DNA of 64,000 nucleotides, taken from assembly GCF_902859875.1 (NCBI RefSeq), contig NZ_CADIKF010000035.1, positions 17,997 to 81,996 of the forward strand, read 5' to 3'. A model generated the notes under the pieces. It did no database searches and was not told where the DNA came from. It saw only the letters and a program-made list of their open reading frames with translations. The stretch is from Paraburkholderia solisilvae (GTDB lineage Bacteria; Pseudomonadota; Gammaproteobacteria; Burkholderiales; Burkholderiaceae). The position numbers and the translations under genes are program-made. Every line of letters starts with the position of its first letter. The stretch's first letter is position 1. This document shows, in pieces, positions 47,668-56,570 of this stretch.

Positions 47668-48825
47668 ATGAAAGTGATCTTCTCGCGCGACTTCGTCGCG
47701 CTCATTCTGAGCGTCGCCGTGGTCGGACTCGGCACCGGCGCGACCCTGCCGCTCACCGCGCTCGCGCTCACCGACGCGGGCTACGGCACCGATGTCGTCG
47801 GCCTCCTGACCGCCGCGCAAGCGGGCGGCGGCCTGCTCGTCGTCCCGCTGACGAGCCGTATCGCCGCGCGCTTTAGCGGCCGCGAAGTGATCGCCGGCGC
47901 GGTGCTCGCGGTCGCGCTCGCCACCGCGCTGATGCAGGTCACCACCAGTCTGCTGCTGTGGGCCGCGCTGCGCGTGGTATGCGGCGTCGCGCTGATGCTG
48001 CTTTTCACGGTCGGCGAAGCATGGGTGAATCAGCTCGCCGACGACGCATCGCGCGCCCGCGTGATCGCGATCTACGCGACCCACTTCACGCTGTTCCAGA
48101 TGGCCGGCCCGGTGCTCGTGAGCCGCATCGCTCCGTTTGCCGGATGGCGCTTTCTCTTGTGCGGCGCGATTTTTCTGCTCGCGCTGCCGATGCTCGCGGC
48201 AATCCGCGCGACGCCGCGCATCGCCGGCGAAGATGAACCGCACGGCAACTGGCGGCATGTGTTGCCCCAGATGCCCGCGCTCGTCGTCGGCACCGGCTTT
48301 TTCGCGCTGTTCGATACGCTCGCGCTGTCGTTGATGCCGCTCTTCGCGATCGCGCATGGCTTCACGGCGAGCGTCGCGGTGCTGTTCGCGTCGGCGATGC
48401 TGCTCGGCGACACCACCCTGCAGTTTCCGATCGGCTGGCTCGCGGACCGGCTCGGCCGCCAGCGCGTGCATATCGGCGCGGCCGTGGTCGTCGTGGCGCT
48501 GCTCGCGCTGCTGCGCTGGGCGGTCGCGGTGCCGTGGTTGTGCTGGCCGTTGCTGTATGTGCTGGGCGGCGCGGCCGGCGCGATCTATACGCTGTCGCTG
48601 GTCGCCTGCGGCGAGCGTTTTCGCGGCGCGGCGCTGGTGTCCGCGAGCTCGCTGATCGGCGCGTCGTGGAGCATCGCGAGCTTCGGCGGCCCGCTCGTCG
48701 CCGGCGCGCTGATGACGCGCGTCGGACACGATGCGTTGATCGGCGTGCTGCTCGCGAGCGCGCTCGCGTTCCTGGTCGCGGCGGTATGGGAGAGGCGGCG
48801 CGGCGCGTTGAACGCGTTGCGGTAG
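47668..48825 (+). CDS. MFS transporter, YcaD/UMF-like, 385 aa
   Basis: A second major facilitator. Helix 1 (VALILSVAVVGLGTGATLPL) and the block SLLLWAALRVVCGVALMLLF with FTVGEAWVNQLADDASRARV match the YcaD-like branch, in which EAWL/VNQ after helix 4 is diagnostic. The second-half repeat reads FPIGWLADRLGRQRVHIGAA. The substrate is unknown. It may be co-transcribed with the upstream permease, and it converges on hmgA. Confidence 0.88.
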   Translation: MKVIFSRDFVALILSVAVVGLGTGATLPLTALALTDAGYGTDVVGLLTAAQAGGGLLVVPLTSRIAARFSGREVIAGAVLAVALATALMQVTTSLLLWAALRVVCGVALMLLFTVGEAWVNQLADDASRARVIAIYATHFTLFQMAGPVLVSRIAPFAGWRFLLCGAIFLLALPMLAAIRATPRIAGEDEPHGNWRHVLPQMPALVVGTGFFALFDTLALSLMPLFAIAHGFTASVAVLFASAMLLGDTTLQFPIGWLADRLGRQRVHIGAAVVVVALLALLRWAVAVPWLCWPLLYVLGGAAGAIYTLSLVACGERFRGAALVSASSLIGASWSIASFGGPLVAGALMTRVGHDALIGVLLASALAFLVAAVWERRRGALNALR

Positions 48826-48960
48826 GTGGCTGCGGGTGCACGGTGTGCGGTGTGCACGTGTCGTCGCGTGTGCCGCTGCGTGTATGGTCAACTCATGCGC
48901 TGTGCGGCGCCGCCACCATCGCTACCGCCGCCGGCGCCACCCATCGACGCTCACCGCCAC

Positions 48961-50337
48961 TCACCGACGTTGCGCATCGAAGTGCTTCTTCAAGCCCTGC
49001 CAGCAGTCAGCATAATTCGCCTGCAACTGAGCACTCTCGAGCGCAAAGCGCGTCGGCCGGATCAACGTGCGGCTTTCGAACATGAACGCCATTGTGTCCG
49101 TCACCTTGTGCGGCTGCGACGTATCGCTATGCGATGCCTTCTCGAACGTTTCAGCATCCGGCCCGTGCCCGCACATACAGTTGTGCAGGCTCGCGCCGCC
49201 CGGCACGAAGCCTTCGGCCTTCGCGTCGTAGGCGCCGTGCACGAGACCCATGAATTCGCTCGCGACATTGCGGTGAAACCACGGCGGACGGAACGTATCT
49301 TCGGCCGCGAGCCAGCGCGGCGGAAAGATCACGAAGTCGAGGGTATCGACGCCTGGTGTATCGCCCGGCGCATGCAGCACCAGAAAGATCGACGGATCCG
49401 GATGGTCGAAGCTGATCGAGCCGATCGTATTGAAGCGGCGCAGATCGTATTTGTACGGCGCGTAATTGCCGTGCCACGCGACGACGTCGAGCGGCGAATG
49501 ATCGATATCCGCGCGCCACAGCTGGCCGTTCATCTTCGCGATCAGTTCGAACGCGCCTTCGCGGTCTTCGTACGCGGCGTGCGGCGTGAGGAAATCGCGC
49601 GGATTCGCGAGTCCGTTCGAGCCGATCGGCCCGAGGTCCGGCAGCCGCAGCAGCGCGCCGAAGTTCTCGCAGATATACCCGCGCGCACCGCCATCCGGCA
49701 GCGCGACGGTAAAGCGCACGCCGCGCGGAATCACCGCGATCTCGAACGGCGCGACTTCGAGCTTGCCGAGTTCGGTCGCAATCGCAAGACATCCGTGCTG
49801 CGGGACGATCAGCAATTCGCCGTCCGCGCTGAAGAAGTAGCGGTTTTCCATCGACCGGTTCGCCGCATACAGATGAATCGCGCAGCCGCTCATCGCTTCA
49901 GCGGCGCCGTTGCCCGCCATCGTCACCCAGCCGTCGATGAAATCGGTCGGCGCCGTCGGCATCGGCAGCGGGTCCCAGCGTAACGGGTTCGGCGGCGTCG
50001 GCGGCACGCCGGCGAAGTTCGCGACGAGATGCTCCGTCGCCGGCAGCGGCGTAAACGGCCGATGCATCAGCGCCGGGCGAATCCGATACAGCCACGAGCG
50101 CCGGTTGCAGGCGCGCGGCGCGGTGAACGCCGTGCCGGACAATTGCTCGGTATAAAGCCCGTAAGGTGCGCGCTGCGGCGCATTGCGGCCTTGCGGCAGC
50201 GCGCCCGGCAGCGCTTCGGTCGCGAACTCGTTGCCGAAGCCGGACTGGTATGCGCCGCCACTGTCGCCGTCGACGCCCGCGCCGCCGGTCTTGCCCGTGC
50301 TCCCCGCGCTGCCTGCGCGCCGCATCGAAGTATTCAT
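48961..50337 (-). CDS. hmgA: homogentisate 1,2-dioxygenase, 458 aa
   Basis: This ring-cleaving non-haem iron dioxygenase converts homogentisate to maleylacetoacetate in tyrosine/phenylalanine catabolism. Family blocks are YQSGFGNEFATEALPGALPQ, RAPYGLYTEQLSGTAFTAPR, VVAWHGNYAPYKYDLRRFNT and the iron-ligand region FRPPWFHRNVASEFMGLVHG with GGASLHNCMCGHGPD. The N-terminus has a Gly/Ser/Ala low-complexity insertion (about residues 8-28) before the conserved core, not usual in the family. GGAG lies 8 bases before the ATG. The usual partner gene for fumarylacetoacetase is not adjacent. Confidence 0.95.
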   Translation of the reverse strand: MNTSMRRAGSAGSTGKTGGAGVDGDSGGAYQSGFGNEFATEALPGALPQGRNAPQRAPYGLYTEQLSGTAFTAPRACNRRSWLYRIRPALMHRPFTPLPATEHLVANFAGVPPTPPNPLRWDPLPMPTAPTDFIDGWVTMAGNGAAEAMSGCAIHLYAANRSMENRYFFSADGELLIVPQHGCLAIATELGKLEVAPFEIAVIPRGVRFTVALPDGGARGYICENFGALLRLPDLGPIGSNGLANPRDFLTPHAAYEDREGAFELIAKMNGQLWRADIDHSPLDVVAWHGNYAPYKYDLRRFNTIGSISFDHPDPSIFLVLHAPGDTPGVDTLDFVIFPPRWLAAEDTFRPPWFHRNVASEFMGLVHGAYDAKAEGFVPGGASLHNCMCGHGPDAETFEKASHSDTSQPHKVTDTMAFMFESRTLIRPTRFALESAQLQANYADCWQGLKKHFDAQRR

Positions 50338-50382
50338 GCAGCTGTCTCCGTTATCCGAGCGATCATTATGAATCGCAAAACC

Positions 50383-50412
50383 GGTTACGTTTAGTGAAAC
50401 TCGCGTAAACCC
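50383..50412. promoter_or_regulatory. nested palindrome in hmgA upstream region
   Basis: GTTTAGTGAAAC (50389-50400) is a GTTT/AAAC dyad nested in a larger imperfect repeat, GGTTACG/CGTAAACC. It lies about 45-75 bases upstream of hmgA, a plausible operator for an aromatic-catabolism regulator. No regulator was identified. Confidence 0.4.
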
Positions 50413-50540
50413 GCACGCATGGGCGCCGTCAGAAATCGATATCAGCAATTGGTTAGTCGCGATCTGGCGCTCGCTGCTACCATCGAAGAATGCGGCGCTT
50501 GCCGCCCTTAGAGCGCGACTGATCGCCCCATACGCCACAC

Positions 50541-51371
50541 ATGATTCCGTTCACCATCCCTCAACTCGTTGACCGCGCATCGACCCTTCCGTTTCTACGT
50601 GAGCATTTGCGCATGGGCAGCGGTGCTCATCGCGACAGCGCGGTCGCGCATTACGCCGACCTCGAGATCGGCAGCGCGTACGAGCCGATTTTCGACATCA
50701 GCGTGCACGGGCTCGCGCAATCGCTATCGTCCGAGCCGCAAAGCGCGGACCGCTTCGGCGATGAGCTCGGCTTTCAGGCGGTCACGCAGCAACTGACCGG
50801 CGCAAGCGTCGATTCCTTCGACCCGTTCGAGCACGTGACCGACGACCAGGAACTGGTCGCGCTCGACCGCATGTCGCGCGCGATGCATACGATCAACTTC
50901 TTCGGCGCGCAGCGGCACGGCCTGCTGTTTTTGCGGGTGCACGAGCGTCTGCTGAAGAGCGTGCGCTACGACCATGGCCGGCACTTCTCGGCAGTGCTGA
51001 TCTCGTTCGGGCTCAATCCGTCGCGCATCGTGATCGAACTGCCGGCCGCCGCGGTCGCGCATCGCACGTTTCTCGGCTATCTGACCAAGAGCTATCAGCA
51101 CTACGGCTTCAAGGTCGCGGGGAATCTGCCCAACGCGGGGCAGATCCTGTCGGTATCGGATATGGCCCGCCTCGACTTCGTCAAGATGGACGCGGGCGCG
51201 GCCTTGCGCGATGCGATGGTCAAACCGCTGGTCGGCTATGCGAACCGCCTTCGCATTCCGTTGATCTTCAATCGTGTCGCAACCGAGGCGCAGTTTGAAA
51301 TGCTGCAGCAGTACGACGTGCGGTTCGTGCAGGGGCCGCTCTTTGTCGTGAATGAGAAAGGGGCGGCTTGA
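50541..51371 (+). CDS. degenerate EAL-domain protein, probably catalytically inactive, 276 aa
   Basis: The fold of a c-di-GMP phosphodiesterase (EAL) domain is recognisable from AYEPIFDISVHGLAQSLS at the start, a late LDFVKMDAG and a closing ATEAQFEMLQQYDVRFVQGP (family QGYLF region). The catalytic residues are missing. The EAL triad position reads without E-x-L-x-R. The NLS strand reads LLFLRVHERLL. The DDFG loop is replaced by VAGNLPNAGQ. It is therefore likely a non-catalytic binder or protein-interaction module. The ribosome binding site is weak. It is divergent from hmgA, and no GGDEF partner is nearby. Confidence 0.8.
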   Translation: MIPFTIPQLVDRASTLPFLREHLRMGSGAHRDSAVAHYADLEIGSAYEPIFDISVHGLAQSLSSEPQSADRFGDELGFQAVTQQLTGASVDSFDPFEHVTDDQELVALDRMSRAMHTINFFGAQRHGLLFLRVHERLLKSVRYDHGRHFSAVLISFGLNPSRIVIELPAAAVAHRTFLGYLTKSYQHYGFKVAGNLPNAGQILSVSDMARLDFVKMDAGAALRDAMVKPLVGYANRLRIPLIFNRVATEAQFEMLQQYDVRFVQGPLFVVNEKGAA

Positions 51372-51457
51372 GGAAAAGCGGGCGCGGGTCGGCGTGATTG
51401 AACACGCGTGCGCAACCCTTTGACGCAACAGGTGGGACAACCATTCGCTGCGGCGCC

Positions 51458-51537
51458 GATGTGCCGATGTGCCGATGTGCCGATGTGCCGATGTGCCGAT
51501 GTGCCGATGTGCCGATGTGCCGATGTGCCGATGTGCC
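51458..51537. repeat. 8-bp perfect tandem repeat, 10 copies
   Basis: Ten exact copies of GATGTGCC lie between the convergent EAL and IclR genes. The unit differs by one base from GAAGTGCC, a common unit of the 20-copy array at 22682-22841 read on the other strand. The array has no spacers. Confidence 0.98.
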
Positions 51538-51626
51538 AGTCATTGAACTCCGCTACGAAATCCGTGAAACGGCTGTATCGCTGAAACCGCACCCAACGCG
51601 GACTCACCCGACAACGCGTAGTCCGT

Positions 51627-52484
51627 TCAACCGCGCTCGCCGATCCGCACCGCCGCCCGCTGCGCCGGATCGCCCAACCGCTGCGCGAGCGCCTTCAGCC
51701 GTGGCGCGACGCGCTCGCGAAACACGTCCTCCCCCATCGACGATGCCGGCCCGCTGCAGCTGAGCACCAGCCAGCGGCCATCGCGCGGGTCGCGAAACGG
51801 CACGGCCACCGCGTTGACGTCGTCGTGCCACGCGCGAAACGAATAACAGCAGCCGGCGTCCGCAAACGCATCGATTTCGCTGCGCGCTCCGTCCACCTGC
51901 GCCGCGCCCGCGTCGCCCGCCGCCTGCGCGAGCTCCGCCAGCAGCGCATCGCGCACCTCGGCCGGCTGCACCGCGAGATACGCGCGGCCCATCGAGCTCG
52001 TCAACATCGACAGTTTCGAGCCGGAAGCGAGCCCGAGCGTCAACGCCGTCTCGCTGCGGATGGTTTCCAGATAAGTCATGTCGAGCCCGTCACGGCAGCC
52101 GAGCGACACCGCCGCGCCGACCTCGCGCGCGAATGCGCGCAGATGCGGCCGCGCCAGCTCGAGCGTGTCGGTGCCCGAGAGCAGCGCAAAACCGAGCGAC
52201 AGCACACCCGCATCGAGCGCATATTTGCCGAGTGCCTCATCGAAGCGCAGGTAGCCGAGCACGGTCAGCGTGTACGCGAGGCGGTTGACGGTCGCCTTCG
52301 GCAAGCCGGTCCGCTCGACGAAGTCGCGGTTGCCAAGCAGCGTCTCGCCGGGCCTGAACGCGCGCAGCAGGTCGAGCCCGCGTGCGAGCGCGACGACGAA
52401 TTTGCGCTCGTCGATGGCCGGCGAGGCCGTCGCGGACGGCGGCGCGTCAGGTGCGCGAATAGGAACAGGTGCGGTGCGCGGCAT
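51627..52484 (-). CDS. IclR-family regulator, 285 aa
   Basis: An IclR-type regulator with a winged helix near residues 30-90 (NRDFVERTGLPKATVNRLAY then LTVLGYLRFDEALGKYALD). The effector domain has SLGCRDGLDMTYLETIRSET and SSMGRAYLAVQP. The opening RKFVVALARGLDLLRAFRPG is the PcaR/PobR style. It is divergent from gcdH, with about 190 bp between the starts, so it is the natural candidate regulator of glutaryl-CoA breakdown. The start is the second ATG of a MYHPMPRT beginning; the first, 4 codons earlier, is also possible. Confidence 0.9.
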   Translation of the reverse strand: MPRTAPVPIRAPDAPPSATASPAIDERKFVVALARGLDLLRAFRPGETLLGNRDFVERTGLPKATVNRLAYTLTVLGYLRFDEALGKYALDAGVLSLGFALLSGTDTLELARPHLRAFAREVGAAVSLGCRDGLDMTYLETIRSETALTLGLASGSKLSMLTSSMGRAYLAVQPAEVRDALLAELAQAAGDAGAAQVDGARSEIDAFADAGCCYSFRAWHDDVNAVAVPFRDPRDGRWLVLSCSGPASSMGEDVFRERVAPRLKALAQRLGDPAQRAAVRIGERG

Positions 52485-52676
52485 CGGGTGATACACTCAA
52501 ATGTCATTTGCAAAACATTGTTTCGCACAGCGGAACTCAAGTCAAGTCACGCGTATTTTTCATCGGCTGTCGAATGCCGGCCGCGCCGCAGCAAGCGTCA
52601 GCCATCATCGGGCGCTTGCGCTGCGGCGGCAAGCGCCGGCCATCCAGCCATCGGGCATTCAGGAAGGAGAGACGTC

Positions 52677-53867
52677 ATGGCCGCGCATGCGAAATTTCAC
52701 TGGGACGACCCGCTGCTGTTCAACCAGCAGCTCACCGACGAAGAACGGATGGTGCGCGACGCCGCCGCGGCCTATGCGCAGGGCAAGCTTGCGCCGCGCG
52801 TGCTCGACGCGTTTCGCCACGAGAAGACCGACGTCGCGATCTTCCGCGAAATGGGCGAGCTCGGTATGCTCGGCCCCACCATCCCCGAGCAGTACGGCGG
52901 CCCGGGCCTGAACTATGTGAGCTACGGGCTGATCGCGCGCGAAGTCGAGCGGATCGATTCCGGCTACCGGTCGATGATGTCCGTGCAGTCGTCGCTCGTG
53001 ATGGTGCCGATCTTCGAATTCGGCACCGACGCGCAGAAAGACCAATACCTGCCGAAGCTCGCGAACGGCGAGTGGATCGGCTGCTTCGGCCTCACCGAGC
53101 CGAATCACGGCTCGGACCCGGCCAACATGGCGACGCGCGCGAGGAAAGTCGACGGCGGCTACTCGCTGTCCGGCTCGAAAATGTGGATCACGAACTCGCC
53201 GATCGCCGACGTGTTCCTCGTCTGGGCGCAGCTCGAAGAGAACGGCGAGGACGAGATCCGCGGGTTTATTCTCGAGAAAGGCTGGAAGGGACTCAGCGCG
53301 CCGGCAATCCACGGCAAGATCGGCCTGCGCGCGTCGATCACCGGCGAGATCGTGCTCGACGACGTGTTCGTGCCCGAAGAGAACCTGCTGCCTGGCGTGA
53401 AGGGCCTGCGCGGGCCGTTCACGTGTCTGAATTCGGCGCGCTACGGCATCGCGTGGGGCGCGCTCGGCGCGGCCGAGGCATGCTGGCACACCGCGCGCCA
53501 GTACGTGCTCGATCGCAAGCAGTTCGGCCGGCCGCTCGCCGCGAATCAACTGGTCCAGAAGAAGCTCGCCGATATGCAGACCGAAATCACGCTCGGCCTG
53601 CAAGGCGTGCTGCGCCTCGGGCGCATGAAGGACGACGGCACCGCCGCCGTCGAGATCACCTCGATCATGAAGCGCAACTCGTGCGGCAAGGCACTCGACA
53701 TCGCCCGCCTCGCGCGCGACATGCTCGGCGGCAACGGCATCTCCGATGAGTTCGGCGTCGCGCGGCACCTGGTGAATCTCGAAGTGGTCAACACGTACGA
53801 AGGCACGCACGATATCCACGCGCTGATTCTCGGGCGCGCGCAGACCGGCATTCAGGCGTTCTTCTGA
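52677..53867 (+). CDS. gcdH: glutaryl-CoA dehydrogenase, 396 aa
   Basis: An acyl-CoA dehydrogenase-fold flavoenzyme that converts glutaryl-CoA to crotonyl-CoA plus CO2 in lysine/tryptophan degradation. The opening FHWDDPLLFNQQLTDEERMV, the block FGLTEPNHGSDPANMATRA, MWITNSPIADVFLVWAQ and the catalytic Glu in VVNTYEGTHDIHALILGRA are those of GcdH. The length (396) is typical. The strong ribosome binding site AGGAAGGAG sets the start. The CoA-transferase often found next to it is absent. IclR is divergent. Confidence 0.94.
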   Translation: MAAHAKFHWDDPLLFNQQLTDEERMVRDAAAAYAQGKLAPRVLDAFRHEKTDVAIFREMGELGMLGPTIPEQYGGPGLNYVSYGLIAREVERIDSGYRSMMSVQSSLVMVPIFEFGTDAQKDQYLPKLANGEWIGCFGLTEPNHGSDPANMATRARKVDGGYSLSGSKMWITNSPIADVFLVWAQLEENGEDEIRGFILEKGWKGLSAPAIHGKIGLRASITGEIVLDDVFVPEENLLPGVKGLRGPFTCLNSARYGIAWGALGAAEACWHTARQYVLDRKQFGRPLAANQLVQKKLADMQTEITLGLQGVLRLGRMKDDGTAAVEITSIMKRNSCGKALDIARLARDMLGGNGISDEFGVARHLVNLEVVNTYEGTHDIHALILGRAQTGIQAFF

Positions 53868-54031
53868 GCTTGTCGTTAGCAAACGTAGACTTCGCGGGCG
53901 CTTTTTAAGACTTGTCCAATTCGGGCGGACTGGTCACGCACTTAAGGTGTCGGCTGCTTTTTTCAGCTTTCGCCGATTCCGATCTTCGACGCGGTGTCAA
54001 CAGACAGATTCGGCGCTGTCTCGGAGACACC

Positions 54032-55279
54032 ATGAGCCATTCCGTCCGCCCAGGCACACAGCGCGGCCTCACCGAATCACCCTTCGCGCAGCCCGGCGCG
54101 CCGGCGCTCAGCGGGCCCGAAGGCGTGCGCTTCGATTTCAACTACGGGTGCCGCGTGCAGGTGCCCGTGAGCGGCTGGCGCGTGCGGATGATCGACGTCG
54201 ATACGAACAACGTCGTGTTCGACGAAACGGTCGAAGCCGGCGAAACCGTGGCGAGCCGGCGCAAGTACTTCGTCCGCATGAGCCTGCAGGTGCTCGATGG
54301 CGCGCGTCTCGTGTTCGAGCACACCTTCGATGCAACCGGCCAGCCAGTGCTGATCCGCCTCGCCTCGGACGCGCTCGGCGACTCGATCGCGTGGATGCCG
54401 GTCGTCGACGCGTTTCGCGAGCAGCATCGCTGCGATTTGCATGTCGCGTTGCCGGATCATCTGCAGCCGCTGTTTCGCCCGGGCTACCCGGCGCTCACGC
54501 TGCGCAGCGGACGCGCGATCGATTCCGCCGCGGCCGCAGCCGCGTCCCGGGCCGCTCCGGACACGCCGTTCTATGCGACCTATCACATCGGCCTCTTTTC
54601 CCCTTACGGCGAACGGGATCACCAGCCGACCGACCCGCGCGTCAGCAGCATGCAGGACGCGATCGCATACATGCTCGGCGTGCCGCCCGGCGAACGCCGC
54701 CCGCGCATCGTCATCGCGGACACCGCGCGGCGCATCGCCGCACCGTACGTGTGCATCGCGACGCAGGCGACCGCCCAATGCAAGTACTGGAACAATCCGC
54801 GCGGCTGGCCGACGCTGATCGCGCATCTGAAGCAGCGCGGCTTTCGCGTGCTATGCATCGACCGCGATCGCGAATACGGGCAGCCCGGCGCGCTGAACCG
54901 GATGCCGGCCGGCGCCGAGGACTTCACCGGCGAGCGGCCGCTGCAGGAGCGCGCGAGCCTGCTCGCGCATGCGCAGTGCTTCATCGGCCTCGGCAGCGGC
55001 CTGTCGTGGCTCGCGTGGGCGGTCGGCACGCCGGTCGTGATGATCAGCGGCTTTTCGCATCCGAAGACGGAGTTCCACACGCCATGGCGTGTGATCAACT
55101 TCCACGCGTGCAATAGCTGCTTCAACGACACCGCGCACGAGTTCGATCCCGACGATTTCGACTGGTGTCCGCGCCGCGCGGCAAGCGGCGCGCAGCGATT
55201 CCAGTGCACGTCGGCGATCAGTCCGGAGTTCGTGATGCGGACGGTGGACCAGTTGATCGAAGCGCGGCGTGCGGCTTAG
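54032..55279 (+). CDS. autotransporter O-heptosyltransferase (BAHT/TibC family), 415 aa
   Basis: This resembles the bacterial autotransporter heptosyltransferases (TibC, AAH), cytoplasmic enzymes that add heptose from ADP-heptose to serines of strand-loop-strand repeats. The N-terminal domain opens FDFNYGCRVQVPVSGWRVRM. The Rossmann part has LIRLASDALGDSIAWMPVVD and YICIATQATAQCKYWNNP-like sequence near YVCIATQATAQ. FIGLGSGLSWLAWAVGTPVV is the nucleotide-sugar region. The C-terminal iron finger is present as four cysteines (HACNSCFND, FDWCPRR and FQCTSAISPE). No autotransporter substrate gene lies in the window. GGAGA precedes the ATG. Confidence 0.87.
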   Translation: MSHSVRPGTQRGLTESPFAQPGAPALSGPEGVRFDFNYGCRVQVPVSGWRVRMIDVDTNNVVFDETVEAGETVASRRKYFVRMSLQVLDGARLVFEHTFDATGQPVLIRLASDALGDSIAWMPVVDAFREQHRCDLHVALPDHLQPLFRPGYPALTLRSGRAIDSAAAAAASRAAPDTPFYATYHIGLFSPYGERDHQPTDPRVSSMQDAIAYMLGVPPGERRPRIVIADTARRIAAPYVCIATQATAQCKYWNNPRGWPTLIAHLKQRGFRVLCIDRDREYGQPGALNRMPAGAEDFTGERPLQERASLLAHAQCFIGLGSGLSWLAWAVGTPVVMISGFSHPKTEFHTPWRVINFHACNSCFNDTAHEFDPDDFDWCPRRAASGAQRFQCTSAISPEFVMRTVDQLIEARRAA

Positions 55280-55345
55280 CCTGGCTTCATATGCAGCCTC
55301 CCTCTTTCGATCGAGATGGCCGGGCTGCGCACGTCGATGAAAAAA

Positions 55346-55380
55346 GCCGGGCCGCGGATTCGATTCATCCGCGGCCCGGC
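55346..55380 (-). terminator. Rho-independent terminator after the peroxiredoxin gene
   Basis: A perfect 13-bp stem, GCCGGGCCGCGGA/TCCGCGGCCCGGC, with a 9-base loop, followed on the minus strand by six T residues (55345-55340). It lies 120 bases past the peroxiredoxin stop and may also stop the convergent heptosyltransferase transcript. Confidence 0.9.
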
Positions 55381-55498
55381 CTGGGTTTTGAAGCTTTTGC
55401 TGCGATTGTGGCGCTGCGATTGCCTGCTTTCGCCGCTCACGCCGCTTATGCGGCGTTCGCTGCATGCGCGCCTGGCTGCGGGCGCGACCGCCGGCGGC

Positions 55499-56140
55499 TT
55501 ACTTGAGGTTCGGCTGCGGCGTCATCCGCAGGTACGGGCGCAGCGCCTTGTAGCCCTTCGGAAACTTCTGCTTGATCACGTCCTCGTCCTTCAGCGACGG
55601 CACGATCACGACGTCGTCACCGTGCTTCCAGTTACCCGGCGTCGCGACCTGATAGTTGTCGGTGAGCTGCAGCGAATCGATCACGCGCAGCACCTCGTCG
55701 AAATTGCGGCCGGTGCTCGCCGGGTAGGTGATGATCAGACGCACCTTCTTCTTCGGATCGATGATGAAGAGCGAGCGCACCGTCAGCGTTTCGTTCGCAT
55801 TCGGGTGGATCATGTCGTACAGTTCCGACACCTTGCGGTCGCCGTCGGCGAGAATCGGAAAGCCGACGCTTGCAGCCTGGGTTTCGTTGATGTCCTTGAT
55901 CCACTCGTTGTGCGACTTCGCGGTATCGACGGACAGCGCGATCGTCTTCACATTGCGCTTCTCGAACTCGCTCGCGAGCTTCGCGGTCAGCCCCAGTTCC
56001 GTCGTGCAGACCGGCGTGAAGTCCGCCGGATGCGAGAACAGCACGCCCCAGCTATCGCCCAGCCACTCATGGAATTTGATCCGCCCGAGGCTCGAATCCT
56101 GTTCGAAATCGGGTGCGATATCTCCAAGACGTAGACTCAT
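55499..56140 (-). CDS. 1-Cys peroxiredoxin (Prx6/AhpC-TSA family), 213 aa
   Basis: A cytoplasmic thiol peroxidase. The peroxidatic Cys45 is in HPADFTPVCTTELGLTA and is the only cysteine in the protein, so this is a 1-Cys enzyme. The Prx6 hallmarks are MSLRLGDIAPDFEQDSSLGR, the C-terminal domain with TGRNFDEVLRVIDSLQLTDN, and PGNWKHGDDVVIVPSLKDED. AAGGAG sits 4 and 7 bases before two consecutive ATG codons; the second gives the better spacing and the usual N-terminus. It has its own terminator. Confidence 0.93.
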   Translation of the reverse strand: MSLRLGDIAPDFEQDSSLGRIKFHEWLGDSWGVLFSHPADFTPVCTTELGLTAKLASEFEKRNVKTIALSVDTAKSHNEWIKDINETQAASVGFPILADGDRKVSELYDMIHPNANETLTVRSLFIIDPKKKVRLIITYPASTGRNFDEVLRVIDSLQLTDNYQVATPGNWKHGDDVVIVPSLKDEDVIKQKFPKGYKALRPYLRMTPQPNLK

Positions 56141-56570
56141 CATGCAGCTCCTTTTGAATGTTCGAAAAGTCCGCCCGGCCGAGCCGGCAGCGTGGGAAAA
56201 AATTAGAGCATAACGGACGCGCCCCTGTCCGGCTAACGAACCGAGCGTCATACACATATGAGATTTTTGTAATTTTGGTCACGATGAGTGAAACTTAGCG
56301 GGCCAGATCGGCTTCCCGTGCTATTAATGTGGGGGAGCGTCGTCCGAGGGCGGCGCCCGCCGCGGGGAGCCGATGATCATCCAGTGCCGGGTCTTTTCCA
56401 CAGCATTGTTTCGATGGCCGGCCATTCCGTTGCATGACGGGTTGCGCGAAAGGCCAGCCGGGAATGGATTCTGCACGTTGCGATGATCCGCCCTGTTCAC
56501 CTGCCGCGCTCGCCAGCGGCGGTTTCTTTGGTTACGATTCCACGCGTAGCGTGCACGAAGGGAGCAATCA
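56141..56570. other. divergent intergenic region
   Basis: About 430 bases lie between the peroxiredoxin (minus) and YqjD-like (plus) genes. An AT-rich stretch at about 56240-56290 is the likely promoter zone of the peroxiredoxin. No clear gene or regulator site was identified. Confidence 0.45.

Noticed and set aside
51458..51537. CRISPR array
   Set aside because: Octamers are contiguous with no spacers, and no cas genes are present.
55316..56134. Plus-strand frame over the peroxiredoxin gene
   Set aside because: It is antisense to a clear 1-Cys peroxiredoxin and crosses its terminator.
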